DNA of 37,431 nt from Tessaracoccus bendigoensis DSM 12906. GTDB taxonomy: Bacteria; Actinomycetota; Actinomycetes; Propionibacteriales; Propionibacteriaceae. Below are positions 19,123 to 28,920 of this stretch, in pieces (the first letter of the stretch is position 1; every line of letters starts with the position of its first letter). The translations under genes were made by a program, and so were the position numbers. The stretch spans positions 1 to 37,431 of the forward strand of contig NZ_FQZG01000042.1 of the NCBI RefSeq assembly GCF_900141915.1, read 5' to 3'. The notes beneath the pieces are model-generated. The model was not told the DNA's origin. It saw only the letters and a program-made list of their open reading frames with translations, and did no database searches.

Positions 19123-19200
19123 TGAGCACTATTCCGGGGTCGTTTGCGAAAATGACGCCCAACATCGGCGTGTCGCGCATCGAACCCGGGATAGTGCTCA
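19123..19200. repeat. 78-nt imperfect palindrome between the GNAT gene and proS
   Basis: The 20-nt arms at 19123-19142 and 19181-19200 are inverted copies matching at 18 of 20 positions (core tgagcactat with ccggg). The 38-nt centre contains a further partial stem, gacgcc against ggcgtgtc. It does not look like a simple terminator because the arms are long, the loop is large and there is no T-run. It could be a REP/MITE-like dispersed element or an RNA hairpin that ends the ispG-GNAT transcript. The remaining bases of this 160-bp gap hold only the proS -10 box. Confidence 0.7.
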
Positions 19201-19240
19201 TCCCTGGACCTCGCATCCCCGCTCAAGCTCCACCTCCCAT

Positions 19241-19246
19241 TAGAGT
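19241..19246 (+). promoter_or_regulatory. -10 box for leaderless proS transcript
   Basis: TAGAGT is followed by a 6-nt gap and the GTG start of proS. No Shine-Dalgarno sequence is present. The -35 region is not recognisable. Confidence 0.6.
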
Positions 19247-19252
19247 GTTCCC

Positions 19253-21028
19253 GTGATTTCTAACCTGTCCTCCCTCTTCGTCCGGACCCTGCGCGACGAC
19301 CCCGCCGACGCCGAGGTACCCAGCCATCGCTGGCTGGTGCGTGCCGGCTACATCCGGCGTGCCGCACCCGGCGTCTACACGTGGCTCCCGCTGGGGTTGA
19401 AGGTGTTGCAGAAGGTGGAAGCCGTCGTCAGGGAGGAGATGGAGGCCATCGGAGGCCAGGAGGTCCACTTCCCGGCGCTGCTGCCCCGCGAACCCTACGA
19501 ATTGACGAACCGGTGGACGGAGTACGGCGACAACCTGTTCCGCGTCGTCGACCGCAAGGGGGCCGACATGCTGCTCGGGCCCACACACGAGGAGATGTTC
19601 ACGCTGCTGGTCAAGGACCTGTACTCGTCGTACAAGGACCTGCCGCTGACCCTCTTCCAGATCCAGACCAAATACCGCGACGAGGCCCGGCCCCGAGCTG
19701 GCCTGCTCCGCGGCCGCGAGTTCGTGATGAAGGACTCCTACTCCTTCGACCTCGGCCACGAGGCACTCGAGGCCGCCTACCAGAGGCACCGCGAGGCCTA
19801 CATCAGGATCTTCACGCGGCTCGGCCTCGAGTTCGTCATCGTCGCGGCCATGGCCGGCGCCATGGGCGGTTCAAGGTCGGAGGAGTTCCTGGCAGTCGCC
19901 GAGAACGGTGAGGACACGTTCGTGCGCTCGCCAGGAGGCTACGCCGCCAACGTCGAGGCCGTACGGATCGCAGCCCCGGAGGCGCTGGACATCGACGCCG
20001 CTCCCGCCATGGCGACGGTCGCCACCCCCGACGTCGGCACCATCGCCGGCGTGGTGGACCTGCTCAACGCGAACCTGCCTCGCGAAGACCGCCCCTGGGC
20101 CGGGTCTGACACCCTGAAGAACGTCCTGTTCATGATGACCAACCCTGACGGCACCAGCGAACCGCTCGCGCTCGGCCTGCCGGGCGACCGGGAGGTCGAT
20201 GTGAAGCGGCTCGAGGCCGCATTGGAGCCCGCGGTGGCCGTCCCGTTCACCGCGGAGGACTTTAAGCGGCACCCGGAACTCCACGTCGGCTTCATCTCAC
20301 CCGTGAGCCTCGACGGCACCCGCATCCTCGGCGAGGAGTCGGTGACCGGCATCCGCTACCTCACCGATCCGCGGATCGTCGACGGCACCATCTGGGTGAC
20401 CGGGGCCAACGTGATCGACGAGCACCTGTCAGGCGTGACCGCCGGGCGGGACTTCACGGCCGACGGCATTCTCGATGTCGCGGAGGTGAGGGAGGGCGAC
20501 CCGGCCCCCGACGGGTCTGGCCCGCTGACGCTGGCGCGCGGGATCGAAATGGGACACATCTTCCAACTGGGCACCAAGTACGCCGAGTCGTTGGAGCTCA
20601 AGGTGCTCGACCAGAACGGCAAACTGCAGGTCGTCACCATGGGCTCCTACGGCGTGGGCGTCTCGCGCGCCGTCGCCGCGGTCGCTGAGGCGACCTGCGA
20701 CGACAAGGGTCTCTGCTGGCCGGTGGCGCTCGCTCCCTACCAGGTACACATCGTCGCCACCGGCAAAGACCAGGCGGTCTTCGACGAGGCCGGCCGGATC
20801 GCAGGCGAGTTGGACGCGCTTGGCGTCGATGTCGTGGTCGACGACCGGAAAGCCAGCCCCGGGGTGAAGTTCGCCGACGCGGAGATCCTGGGGATGCCCG
20901 TCATCCTCGTGATCGGTCGCGGGCTCGCCGACGGCAAGCTGGAGCTGCGTGATCGGCGCACGGGGGACAAGAAGGAGATCGCCGTGGGAGAGGCAGTGCA
21001 GGAGATCAGCTCGTTGCTGGGGCGTTGA
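19253..21028 (+). CDS. proS: Prolyl-tRNA synthetase
   Basis: ProRS charges tRNA-Pro with proline. The 591-residue product is the bacterial type with an editing (INS) domain inserted between class II motifs 2 and 3. Motif 1 includes [12 protein letters not shown]. Motif 2 is [19 protein letters not shown] with the adjoining MKDSYSF. The insertion spans about 225-400. Motif 3 contains [14 protein letters not shown]. The C-terminal anticodon-binding domain covers about 490-591 ([18 protein letters not shown]). GTG at 19253 is the start, 6 nt after a TAGAGT box, so the mRNA is probably leaderless. It converges with the lipoprotein gene, 15 bp between stops. Confidence 0.98.
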   Translation: MISNLSSLFVRTLRDDPADAEVPSHRWLVRAGYIRRAAPGVYTWLPLGLKVLQKVEAVVREEMEAIGGQEVHFPALLPREPYELTNRWTEYGDNLFRVVDRKGADMLLGPTHEEMFTLLVKDLYSSYKDLPLTLFQIQTKYRDEARPRAGLLRGREFVMKDSYSFDLGHEALEAAYQRHREAYIRIFTRLGLEFVIVAAMAGAMGGSRSEEFLAVAENGEDTFVRSPGGYAANVEAVRIAAPEALDIDAAPAMATVATPDVGTIAGVVDLLNANLPREDRPWAGSDTLKNVLFMMTNPDGTSEPLALGLPGDREVDVKRLEAALEPAVAVPFTAEDFKRHPELHVGFISPVSLDGTRILGEESVTGIRYLTDPRIVDGTIWVTGANVIDEHLSGVTAGRDFTADGILDVAEVREGDPAPDGSGPLTLARGIEMGHIFQLGTKYAESLELKVLDQNGKLQVVTMGSYGVGVSRAVAAVAEATCDDKGLCWPVALAPYQVHIVATGKDQAVFDEAGRIAGELDALGVDVVVDDRKASPGVKFADAEILGMPVILVIGRGLADGKLELRDRRTGDKKEIAVGEAVQEISSLLGR

Positions 21029-21043
21029 CGAAGTCCCGGGAAC

Positions 21044-21967
21044 TCATTCGACCCAGCCGGGCCAGAACCCGAGTGCACCGCCGACGGCTTGCACCGGCTC
21101 GACCTGGGCCCGCATGGCCAGCCGCCAGGCGGCCTCATCCGAGGCCGCCACGAGGCGCGCGTATCCGTCGAGCAGGTTCGTCTCAAGGCTCGCCCAGGCC
21201 GCACGGATCTCGTCTGGGCTCGACATCGCGTTGGGCAGTTCGAACGCGGCCGGCTGCTCCGGAACCTCCCCGACGATGGCGGCCCTCAGGTCGTTACGCA
21301 GCCCCTTCGCGATGGGCAGCCGGGCGGTGCCCACGGCATGCAGCGGGTCCTTCGAAGCCAGGCGACCCAGCCCGACGCCAAGGCCGTGGATGAGGGCCCA
21401 CGTGTGGCCGAGCGCGATCGGAAGCGACGCCTCCACCGTCGTCGGCTGTAGCCGGACCGGGACCGCTCCCGCCGCTGGCGGGACCGAACGGTTGCCCAGC
21501 GCGGCAGCCCCCGTCGCCGCCGACGCGTAGAGGAGCCTGAGGTCGCCCGCGTCGGACGACGCGGCGGCGCTCTCGAGTGAATCGACCGTCCTTGACAGTT
21601 GCTCGGCGAAGGCCAGGTCGCCGGCTTCAGCCGAGTCGAACGCCGAATCGGGTGTCTCGACCACGAACGGCTCCTGCCCCTCGGGGCCGAACGGATCTGG
21701 CAGTTGCAACAGCTCAAGGTGCGCCGCGCACTGTTGAAGGGCGGCCGCGCTCCAAGCCTGTTCGCCAGGATCCACCAAGGTGGCAAGCCCGTTGAGCACC
21801 GACTCGAGTCGCGCCACGGCCGCTTGTGCGGCCGCATCCTCGGGGGCCTGGGTCGGCGGGGGCGAGCTTGGAGCCAGGGCCGGGGTGCCGGAGACGACCG
21901 GGCTGGCGGCACAGCCGCTCAAGCCGAGAACCAGGACCGTAAGCGCGGTGCGGCGGGTGACCTGCAT
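21044..21967 (-). CDS. DUF4439 (ferritin-like) lipoprotein
   Basis: The 307-residue product begins with a lipoprotein signal: MQVTRRTALTVLVLGLSGC, with the lipidated cysteine C19. The twin arginine also leaves Tat export possible. A Pro/Ala-rich spacer (about 24-45) leads to an alanine-rich helical body. The last part (about 170-307, containing ALGHTWALIHGLGVGLG) resembles the DUF4439 family, which is predicted to be ferritin-like. I recall this family beside rimP and proS in other actinobacteria. Function is unknown. The frame is open upstream to 22045, but the ATG at 21967 starts the signal peptide. A TAGGGT box lies 7 nt before it, which suggests a leaderless mRNA. It is divergent from rimP. 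Confidence 0.82.
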   Translation of the reverse strand: MQVTRRTALTVLVLGLSGCAASPVVSGTPALAPSSPPPTQAPEDAAAQAAVARLESVLNGLATLVDPGEQAWSAAALQQCAAHLELLQLPDPFGPEGQEPFVVETPDSAFDSAEAGDLAFAEQLSRTVDSLESAAASSDAGDLRLLYASAATGAAALGNRSVPPAAGAVPVRLQPTTVEASLPIALGHTWALIHGLGVGLGRLASKDPLHAVGTARLPIAKGLRNDLRAAIVGEVPEQPAAFELPNAMSSPDEIRAAWASLETNLLDGYARLVAASDEAAWRLAMRAQVEPVQAVGGALGFWPGWVE

Positions 21968-21974
21968 GGCCCCA

Positions 21975-21980
21975 ACCCTA
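21975..21980 (-). promoter_or_regulatory. -10 box for leaderless lipoprotein transcript
   Basis: On the minus strand TAGGGT is followed by 7 nt (tggggcc) and the ATG at 21967. The divergent rimP gene has a TATGCT -10-like box at 22030-22035, so two promoters share this gap. Confidence 0.45.
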
Positions 21981-22078
21981 GCCCGGCCGCCACCGGCCCA
22001 CAGCGCGGGCTTGGACGCGAGGGTGAGGGTATGCTTGCACCTCACAACCAGGCCAACAACCGGATATGGAGTCCCGAC

Positions 22079-22558
22079 ATGCAGGAATCACAGATCGCGC
22101 AGGTCATTGAACCGATCTTGGCTGACCGGGGCCTTGAATTGGATCGGCTGGATGTGACCCCGATCGGGAAACGCTCCGTGCTGCGGGTGACGGTGGACGG
22201 TGACGGCCCCGATGGGAGGGGCCCGCTCCTTGACGACATCGCCGCTGCGTCTGCGGCCATCTCAGCCGCACTGGATGAAAGCCCCGCGGTAGGGAAGGCG
22301 CCCTACACGCTCGAGGTGAGCAGCCGCGGCGTGGCGAAGCCGCTGGTCGAGCCCAAGCACTACCGGCGCAACACCGGACGACTGGTGAAGCTCTGGCTCG
22401 GCGACGAGCAACTGGTGGGGCGCATCGTCGACGTCGTCGACGATGCGGTCACCGTCGACGTCGACGGTGTGGAACGGGTCATCGTCACAGGGACGATCGA
22501 CAAGGCCGTGGTTCAGGTCGAGATGAACCGCGCGTTCGAGGACGAAGAGGAGAACTGA
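22079..22558 (+). CDS. rimP: Ribosome maturation factor RimP
   Basis: RimP helps assemble the 30S subunit, in particular the binding of S12. The product is 159 residues when begun at the ATG at 22079, which has GGAG 7 nt upstream. Longer in-frame starts run through the divergent lipoprotein gene and are not credible. The first domain carries [13 protein letters not shown] and LRVTVD. The phrase [12 protein letters not shown] matches the conserved LEVSSPGxxRPL of the family. The SH3-like C-terminal domain follows. The acidic tail (EDEEEN) is short. Only 2 bp separates its stop from nusA, the conserved rimP-nusA pairing. Confidence 0.96.
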   Translation: MQESQIAQVIEPILADRGLELDRLDVTPIGKRSVLRVTVDGDGPDGRGPLLDDIAAASAAISAALDESPAVGKAPYTLEVSSRGVAKPLVEPKHYRRNTGRLVKLWLGDEQLVGRIVDVVDDAVTVDVDGVERVIVTGTIDKAVVQVEMNRAFEDEEEN

Positions 22559-22560
22559 AC

Positions 22561-23529
22561 ATGGATGTGGATCTGGCAGCGCTCAGGGCCATCGAGCGGG
22601 ATCGGGAGATCTCGATGGACTACCTGCTCAAGACGCTTGAGGATGCTCTCCTCAACGCGTACAACAAGACCCCCAATGCCTTGCGCGGCGTCAAGGTCGA
22701 GGTCGATCGTCGAAGTGGGCGCGTCGCCGTCCTGGCCCCCGAGTTCAACGACGACGACGAGGTGATCGGGTTCTTCGACGACACACCCGACGACTTCGGC
22801 CGCATCGCCGCAGCCACCGCCCGGCAGGTCATCTTCCAGCGCATCCGCGAAGCGGAGGACGACCAGAAATTCGGGCACTTCTCCGGCAGCGAGGGCGACA
22901 TCCTCGTCGGCACCATCCAACAGGATCGCGACTCAAAGGCGGTTCGTGTCGACCTGGGTGTCCTCGAGGCGATCATGCCGCTCGCCGAGCAGGTGCCCGG
23001 AGAGGACTACTCGCATGGTCGCAGGCTGCGGGTATACGTCGTGAGCGTCCGACGCGAACTCCGTGGCCCCCAGGTGGTCGTCTCGCGGACGCATCCCAAT
23101 CTCGTGCGAAAGCTGTTCGCTCTCGAAGTGCCCGAGATCGAGAAGGGCGTCGTCGAGATCAAGGAGGTGGCCCGCGAGGCCGGTCACCGCACGAAGATCG
23201 CCGTGCAATCCAACGACCCGAACGTTTCCGCCAAGGGCGCCTTCATCGGCCCGATGGGGCAACGTGTGCGGGCGGTGACCAACGAACTGGGGGAGGAGAA
23301 GATCGACATCGTCGATTACTCTGACGACCCCGCCCGGTTCGTCGCGGCCGCGCTGTCGCCCGCGAAGGTACTGTCCGTGACCGTGATCGACGAGTCGGCC
23401 CGCGCCTGCCGGGCTATCGTCCCGGACTACCAACTGTCGCTTGCGATCGGGCGCGAAGGGCAGAATGCCCGCCTCGCGGCCAGGCTCACGGGATGGCGGA
23501 TCGACATCCAACCTGACGTCACCGCATAG
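22561..23529 (+). CDS. nusA: Transcription termination/antitermination factor NusA
   Basis: NusA binds RNA polymerase and nascent RNA to control pausing, termination and antitermination. The 322-residue product has the N-terminal polymerase-binding domain (about 1-108), an S1 domain (about 110-180; [10 protein letters not shown] to VVSVRR), and two KH domains (about 185-322; [14 protein letters not shown] and [19 protein letters not shown]). It lacks the C-terminal acidic repeats of the E. coli protein, as is normal in actinobacteria. Its ATG is 2 bp after rimP, with GAGGAG inside the rimP end. Downstream the usual ylxR is displaced by a membrane enzyme gene. Confidence 0.98.
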   Translation: MDVDLAALRAIERDREISMDYLLKTLEDALLNAYNKTPNALRGVKVEVDRRSGRVAVLAPEFNDDDEVIGFFDDTPDDFGRIAAATARQVIFQRIREAEDDQKFGHFSGSEGDILVGTIQQDRDSKAVRVDLGVLEAIMPLAEQVPGEDYSHGRRLRVYVVSVRRELRGPQVVVSRTHPNLVRKLFALEVPEIEKGVVEIKEVAREAGHRTKIAVQSNDPNVSAKGAFIGPMGQRVRAVTNELGEEKIDIVDYSDDPARFVAAALSPAKVLSVTVIDESARACRAIVPDYQLSLAIGREGQNARLAARLTGWRIDIQPDVTA

Positions 23530-23561
23530 CACCCGTTTTCGGGGTCGTGGGGGCGATCGCG

Positions 23562-23567
23562 TAGCAT
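23562..23567 (+). promoter_or_regulatory. -10 box for leaderless LtaS-like gene
   Basis: TAGCAT lies 9 nt before the ATG at 23577 and 6 nt before a TTG at 23574 in the same frame. No ribosome binding site is visible. Confidence 0.5.
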
Positions 23568-23576
23568 CTCTGTTTG

Positions 23577-25451
23577 ATGACTGCCGTTCGCCTCAAGTTC
23601 ACCCAGAGTTTCCTCAACCCCAGACACGTCTGGGGTCGTCTGCTCGTGCTCCTGATTCCCGTCGCCGTCCTCGGCGTCTGGCTGAAGGCGCTGCGGATAG
23701 GCTCCTTCTTCCCCGATGCCGGCATCGCTGAGACGCTGACAAAGCTGCTCTCCGATGTGTCGTTCGGGGCCGCCTGGGTGCTGCTCTGGCTGCTCGTCTG
23801 CTGGTTGACCTCAGGGGCTGCCCGCACCGTCGCGTTCTACCTGGCGCACATGGCAACCCTGGTGGTCGGAATCTTCACCGTGGTCAACCACGAGTTCGCG
23901 ATCCGCACCGGGAAACCACTCACCTGGGAGGAGATGAGCTACGCCTGGCGTCAGCAGGGCCAATTGTCGTCTCTGCTCGGCTCGCAGGTGAGCAACAGCG
24001 CGATCGCGCTCCTGATCGGTGTGGTGCTCGGCACGCTGCTGTTGCCGCCGATTCTGGGCCCGCAGGTCAGCCGGTTGCTCAACCGTCGACCCGGTCGCAG
24101 GATCAAACTGGTTGCCGCCGCGGCTCTCGCTGGGCTTATCGCGCTGTCTTCCTGGAGCGCACCTACCGTTTCGGCTGCCTTCGCCCTTGCCGCCCCCGTG
24201 CAGCTGGCCGTCACGCCTGTACGGGAGGCCATGGCCTATCCTGCGAGTCTCGCGGAGGCGTCGCCGGTCCTGACACCGGAGACGACGAAACTGGTCGAAC
24301 GGGACGCAGAGCACAAGAACCTGGTAGTGATCACGCTCGAGTCGCACCGCGCCACGTCCACGCTCCCTGAGACGAAACAGCCGGTCACCCCGGTGATGGA
24401 TGCGCTGGCAGACTCCGCGATCCGCCCTGAACGTGGCTACTCGGTGCTGCCGCACACCTCAAAGGCGCTCACGGCCGTGACGTGCGGCGTTGTTCCGCCC
24501 CTCGACAGCGAGAACACCGAGGCCGAGCCGGGCAGTCTGCCTGCCAAGTGCCTGCCGGAACTGCTGACGGAGCAGGGCTACTCGACCGCATTCTTCCAGT
24601 CGGCCACCGAACACTTTGAGCGCAGACGGGCCACGGTGGCCAACTTCGGCTACCAGAGATTCACCCCCGTAGACGAGATGAGTTCGGCCGGTTTCCGACG
24701 TGCAAACTACTTCGGCTATGAAGATGACATCATGCTCGGCCCGCAACGGGAGTGGATCTCGGAGCACATGGACGAGCCGTTCATGATGGGTGTGCTGACC
24801 GTCACCGGCCATCACGACTACGCACTGGAGGGGTTCGACCTGATCGATTTCGTCGACGACCCGCTCCTCAACAAGTACCTCAACGCCATTCATTGCCAGG
24901 ACCAGTACGTGGGCCACGTGCTGGAAATGTTCAAGGAACTCGGGCTCTACGACAACACGGTCTTCGTGATCACGGGTGACCATGGTGAGGGATTCGGCGA
25001 ACACACGGTCTACCAGCATGACAACACCATCCACGACGAGGGCATCCGCATCCCTTACCTGATCGTCGACCCGTCTCGTGACGGCGAGTTGATCGACGGC
25101 CCCGCCAACCAACTCGCCGTGCTCCCGACCGCCGTCGATCTGCTCGGGTTCAACCTCGTCAGCGACACCGCCTACCAGCCGAGCCTGACGAGCGGCGAGG
25201 ACCAGGGGCCTGTGGTGGCGACCTGCCTCGCCCGCGGACGTTGCACCGCCACAATGGTCGGCGACATGAAACTCATCCACAACTTCGGAGACCGCCGCGA
25301 CGAGGTCTACAACCTGTCGGTGGACCCGTACGAGACCAACGACCTGGCAGCCGACGCCGACGCGTCATGGATGGCTGAGCAGCGCGATATCGCGCTCAAG
25401 TGGTACGTCGAGGCGGAACTGGCCTACGCCGACTATCGCGGCGGGGAATAG
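23577..25451 (+). CDS. LtaS-like sulfatase-fold membrane phosphotransferase
   Basis: The 624-residue product has five hydrophobic segments in the first 200 residues (about 20-37, 64-80, 83-103, 140-160, 178-197), then an extracellular sulfatase-fold domain (about 245-590). This is the layout of lipoteichoic acid synthases and related phosphoglycerol or phosphoethanolamine transferases. Active-site candidates are E255 (TLESHR), the nucleophile T294 (LPHTSKA), and D468 and H469 (TGDHGEGFGEH). The substrate cannot be fixed from sequence, and a true sulfatase is less likely because C/S-x-P-x-R is absent. The start may be ATG 23577 or TTG 23574. It stands between nusA and ylxR, where most actinobacteria have no gene, with its own leaderless-type promoter. 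Confidence 0.82.
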   Translation: MTAVRLKFTQSFLNPRHVWGRLLVLLIPVAVLGVWLKALRIGSFFPDAGIAETLTKLLSDVSFGAAWVLLWLLVCWLTSGAARTVAFYLAHMATLVVGIFTVVNHEFAIRTGKPLTWEEMSYAWRQQGQLSSLLGSQVSNSAIALLIGVVLGTLLLPPILGPQVSRLLNRRPGRRIKLVAAAALAGLIALSSWSAPTVSAAFALAAPVQLAVTPVREAMAYPASLAEASPVLTPETTKLVERDAEHKNLVVITLESHRATSTLPETKQPVTPVMDALADSAIRPERGYSVLPHTSKALTAVTCGVVPPLDSENTEAEPGSLPAKCLPELLTEQGYSTAFFQSATEHFERRRATVANFGYQRFTPVDEMSSAGFRRANYFGYEDDIMLGPQREWISEHMDEPFMMGVLTVTGHHDYALEGFDLIDFVDDPLLNKYLNAIHCQDQYVGHVLEMFKELGLYDNTVFVITGDHGEGFGEHTVYQHDNTIHDEGIRIPYLIVDPSRDGELIDGPANQLAVLPTAVDLLGFNLVSDTAYQPSLTSGEDQGPVVATCLARGRCTATMVGDMKLIHNFGDRRDEVYNLSVDPYETNDLAADADASWMAEQRDIALKWYVEAELAYADYRGGE

Positions 25452-25465
25452 GCTCCCCGTTCACG

Positions 25466-25471
25466 TAGGAT
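25466..25471 (+). promoter_or_regulatory. -10 box for leaderless ylxR transcript
   Basis: TAGGAT is followed by 8 nt and the GTG start at 25480, without a ribosome binding site. This promoter could drive ylxR and the infB cluster separately from nusA. Confidence 0.5.
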
Positions 25472-25479
25472 CTTGCCTC

Positions 25480-25722
25480 GTGATTCCCATCCGAACGTGC
25501 ATCGCCTGCCGGGGACGCGCCCCCCAGACGGAGTTGATCCGCCTCGTCAGACGGGGAGATGCAGTCATCGACGCCACCAATCCGAGGCTGCCGGGGCGCG
25601 GTGCCTACCTGCACGAGGACTGTCTCGGGCTTGCCGCGCAACGGCGTGCCGTTCATCGGGCGTTTGGTCCTGGCTCCGTCCTCTCACTCTCAGGTGGAAG
25701 CAACGACGACGGCAGGATATGA
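25480..25722 (+). CDS. rnpM: YlxR/RnpM family RNA-binding protein (DUF448)
   Basis: YlxR is a small basic protein. In Bacillus it is reported to bind and modulate RNase P, hence the name RnpM. The 80-residue product opens with the signature RTCIACRGRAPQTELIRLV and continues with GRGAYLHEDC, where the cysteine pair is conserved. The GTG at 25480 has a TAGGAT box 8 nt before it. Its place just before infB is nearly universal in this phylum, here with a 159-bp gap. Confidence 0.93.
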   Translation: MIPIRTCIACRGRAPQTELIRLVRRGDAVIDATNPRLPGRGAYLHEDCLGLAAQRRAVHRAFGPGSVLSLSGGSNDDGRI

Positions 25723-25731
25723 TGTTCAATG

Positions 25732-25864
25732 GCCCACGTGCGCGTGGGCACATCGTTCCACGCCCGAGAGGGCGGCAACCAGAAGGTGGGCTAACGCTCA
25801 TGACCACTCGATGAGTACCCAACGATGATCAATCACAACTAGGGATGCCGGCCTTGGAGGTCGG
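25732..25864 (+). promoter_or_regulatory. Leader of infB with two hairpins
   Basis: The gap between ylxR and infB holds a perfect 7-bp stem gcccacg/cgtgggc with loop tgcg (25732-25749). A second 7-bp stem with one G-U pair (25848-25864) ends just before the GAAGGAGAG ribosome binding site. The first could end ylxR transcription in part, and the second could affect initiation on infB. No promoter stands out. Confidence 0.4.
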
Positions 25865-25881
25865 ACCCACGAAGGAGAGTA

Positions 25882-28800
25882 GTGGCCAAGCCTCGAGTCC
25901 ACGAGATCGCCAAGGAAATCGGGATCAGCAGCAAGGACCTCCTTGCAAAACTCGGAGAGATGGGCGAATACGTTCGCGGTCCGTCCTCCACCCTTGAAGC
26001 ACCTGTCGTGCGTCGCATCCGCGAAGCACTCGGTGGGGAAGCCAAGCCCGCGTCGGCGCCAGCAGTGCCCGCGCCGAAGCCCGCAGCCCCCACACCGAAT
26101 GTGAGCGCGGGATCTGCACCAGCCAAGCCGGCCGCGATGGCCCCGGCCGCGCCGACGCCGGCAGCACCGGTCGCGAAGACCCCTGTCGCACCGACCCCGG
26201 CAACACCGGCGGCGAAGGCACCGGCCGCACCGGCAGCGACCCCTGCCGCGCCGACCCCGGCAGCACCGGCAGCCAAGGCCCCCGCAGCACCGGTAGCCAA
26301 GGCCCCCGCAGCACCAGCGGCCAAGGCCCCTGCGGCACCAGCGGCCGCGCCCACGCCTGCCCCGAAGGTCCCGGCCGCACCGGCAGCCCCGGCGCCGTCA
26401 GCGCCTCAGAAGCCCGCAGCGGACTCGCCCCGTCCCGGTGCGCCCCGCCCCGCCGGCCCCAGGCCGATGACCCCCGGCGATGCCAGGCAGTCAGCGTCAA
26501 GGCCTCGCCCGGGTACCCCGAACCAGGGTCGACCCGGTGGTGCGCCCACCCCCGGCCCCCGTCCGGGTGCGACTCCGCGCCCAGGTGGCGGAGCGCCGAC
26601 GCCCGGTCCGCGTAAGCCGGGCGCGCCCCGCCCAGGCAACAATCCGTTTGCACCCGCGCAGGGGATGGGGACGCAGCAGCGTCGGCAGGGTAACCGTCCG
26701 GACGGCCCGCGCCGTGAGGGCACGGGTGGCCCCCGCCCCGGACAGTCCGACAACCGGATGCCCCGCCCCGGTGGTTCCGGCGGTCTACCTGGTATGCCGC
26801 GCCCCAACCCCGCCATGATGCCGAAGACGGCCAACGCCGCTATCGGTTCCCGGCCGTCGCGTCCCGGTGCCGGAGGCCCCGGCCGTGGTCGACCCGGCGG
26901 TGCCGGTGGTGGCGGCAACCGGCCCGGTGCAGGCGGCCCTCCCATGGGTGGCGGCGGCCCGGCTGGTGGCCGCGCAGGTGGCCGTGGCCGTGGCGGCACT
27001 CAGGGTGCCTTTGGTCGCGGTGGCGTCGGTGGCAAGCGCGGACGCAAGTCCAAGAAGCAGCGCAGGCAAGAGTTCGACCAGATGGAGGCCCCGTCGATCG
27101 GCGGTGTGCGCGTCCGCAAGGGCGACGGCCAGACCGTCCGCCTGCGGCGCGGCGCCTCGCTGACCGACCTGGCCGAGAAGATCGGTGTCGAGCCGGCGTC
27201 GTTGGTACAGGTGCTGTTCCACCTGGGTGAGATGGTAACCGCCACTCAGTCGGTCGCTGACGACACCCTCGAGGTGTTGGGCGCAGAACTCGACTACAAG
27301 ATCGAGGTGGTCTCGCCAGAGGATGAGGATCGTGAACTGCTCGAGAGCTTCGACCTTGAGTTCGGTGAGGACATCGGCGGCGAGGAGGACCTCGCGTCCA
27401 GGCCACCGGTCGTGACCGTCATGGGACACGTCGACCATGGTAAGACGAAACTCCTCGACGCTCTCCGCAACTCGAACGTGGTGGCACGCGAAGCCGGAGG
27501 TATCACGCAGGCCATCGGTGCCTACCAGGTCGAAACCGAGGTCGACGGCACCGAGCGCGCCATCACCTTCATCGACACCCCCGGTCACGAGGCGTTCACC
27601 GCCATGCGTGCCCGTGGCGCGAAGTCCACCGACATCGCGGTACTCGTCGTGGCCGCCGATGACGGGGTCATGCCCCAGACGATCGAAGCCCTCAACCACG
27701 CGAAGGCGGCCGACGTGCCGATCGTGGTTGCGGTCAACAAGATCGACAAGGAGACCGCCGACCCGACCAGGGTGCGTGGCCAACTCTCCGAGTTCGGCCT
27801 GGTGCCCGAGGAATACGGTGGCGACATCCAGTTCGTCGACGTCTCGGCCATCACCGGGGTCGGCCTGCAGGAACTGCTCGAGTCGATCGTGCTCACCGCC
27901 GACGCCGCACTGGACCTGCGCGCCAACCCGGACATGCCCGCCCAGGGCGTGGCCATCGAGGCGCACCTCGACAAGGGTCGCGGCCCCGTCGCAACGGTTC
28001 TGGTGCACCGTGGAACGCTCCGCATCGGCGACTCGATCGTGGCCGGTTCGGCCCACGGCCGGGTCCGGGCCCTGATCAACGACCAGGGCGACACGGTGGA
28101 CGAGGCTCCGCCGTCGATGCCGGTGCAGGTGCTCGGTCTGACGTCCGTCCCCGGAGCCGGCGACAACGTCCTGGTTGTCGACGACGACCGGATGGCGCGT
28201 CAGATCGCGGACAAGCGGGAGGCCCGGATGCGCGCCGCCCAGCAGGCCAAGACGAGCCGCCGCAAGACCCTCGATCAGCTGTTCGAGCAGTTGGAGAAGG
28301 GCGAGACGCAGGAACTGCTCCTCATCCTCAAGGGTGATGGTGCGGGTTCGGTCGAGGCCTTGGAAGATGCGCTCAGCAAGATCGAGGTCGGCGACGAGGT
28401 TTCGTTGCGCATCATCGACCGTGGTGTCGGTGCCATCACCGAAACCAACGTGTCGCTTGCCGCCGCGTCGAAGGCCGTCATCATCGGCTTCAATGTCCGC
28501 CCGACCCCGCACGCCACTCAACTGGCCGACCGGGAGAACGTGGATATCCGCTTCTACTCGGTCATCTACCAGGCGATCGACGAGATCGAAGCGGCGCTCA
28601 AGGGCATGCTCAAGCCGATCTTCGCCGAGGAGGTCCGCGGGCACGCGGAGATCCGCGAGGTGTTCCGTTCGTCGAAGTTCGGAAACATCGCCGGCTGTAT
28701 GGTCACCGACGGCACCATCAGGCGCAACGCGAAGGCTCGCCTGCTGCGTGACGGCATCGTGATCGCCGACACGTCGATCGCGTCTCTCCGACGGGAGAAG

Positions 28801-28920
28801 GACGATGTCACCGAGGTTCGCGAGGGCTTCGAGTGTGGCCTGACAGTGGCTAACTACAATGACATCAAGATCGGTGACGTCATCGAGACGTATGAGATGG
28901 TGGAGAAGGAGCGCAGCTGA
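25882..28920 (+). CDS. infB: Translation initiation factor IF-2
   Basis: IF-2 is the GTPase that brings initiator tRNA to the 30S subunit and promotes subunit joining. The 1012-residue product has an IF-2N domain at 1-52, then a long disordered Ala/Pro/Lys region (about 55-190) with repeats of the type [10 protein letters not shown], and a Gly/Pro/Arg-rich region (about 190-395). A second IF-2N-like segment (about 410-475) precedes the G domain, which begins near 505 with GHVDHGKT (515-522). DTPGHEAF and NKID follow, and domains II to IV complete it. The GTG at 25882 has GAAGGAGAG upstream. The stop overlaps the rbfA ATG. The N-terminal extension is typical of large actinobacterial IF-2, but its length and repeat content are marked. 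Confidence 0.98.
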   Translation: MAKPRVHEIAKEIGISSKDLLAKLGEMGEYVRGPSSTLEAPVVRRIREALGGEAKPASAPAVPAPKPAAPTPNVSAGSAPAKPAAMAPAAPTPAAPVAKTPVAPTPATPAAKAPAAPAATPAAPTPAAPAAKAPAAPVAKAPAAPAAKAPAAPAAAPTPAPKVPAAPAAPAPSAPQKPAADSPRPGAPRPAGPRPMTPGDARQSASRPRPGTPNQGRPGGAPTPGPRPGATPRPGGGAPTPGPRKPGAPRPGNNPFAPAQGMGTQQRRQGNRPDGPRREGTGGPRPGQSDNRMPRPGGSGGLPGMPRPNPAMMPKTANAAIGSRPSRPGAGGPGRGRPGGAGGGGNRPGAGGPPMGGGGPAGGRAGGRGRGGTQGAFGRGGVGGKRGRKSKKQRRQEFDQMEAPSIGGVRVRKGDGQTVRLRRGASLTDLAEKIGVEPASLVQVLFHLGEMVTATQSVADDTLEVLGAELDYKIEVVSPEDEDRELLESFDLEFGEDIGGEEDLASRPPVVTVMGHVDHGKTKLLDALRNSNVVAREAGGITQAIGAYQVETEVDGTERAITFIDTPGHEAFTAMRARGAKSTDIAVLVVAADDGVMPQTIEALNHAKAADVPIVVAVNKIDKETADPTRVRGQLSEFGLVPEEYGGDIQFVDVSAITGVGLQELLESIVLTADAALDLRANPDMPAQGVAIEAHLDKGRGPVATVLVHRGTLRIGDSIVAGSAHGRVRALINDQGDTVDEAPPSMPVQVLGLTSVPGAGDNVLVVDDDRMARQIADKREARMRAAQQAKTSRRKTLDQLFEQLEKGETQELLLILKGDGAGSVEALEDALSKIEVGDEVSLRIIDRGVGAITETNVSLAAASKAVIIGFNVRPTPHATQLADRENVDIRFYSVIYQAIDEIEAALKGMLKPIFAEEVRGHAEIREVFRSSKFGNIAGCMVTDGTIRRNAKARLLRDGIVIADTSIASLRREKDDVTEVREGFECGLTVANYNDIKIGDVIETYEMVEKERS
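26190..26390. repeat. Imperfect repeats encoding Ala/Pro/Lys motif in IF-2
   Basis: Near-identical segments (gcaccggcagccaaggcccc and variants) follow each other several times and encode AAPAAKAP and AAPVAKAP. They lie wholly in frame inside infB. Such tracts can change copy number by slippage without breaking the frame when the unit is a multiple of three. Confidence 0.75.
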
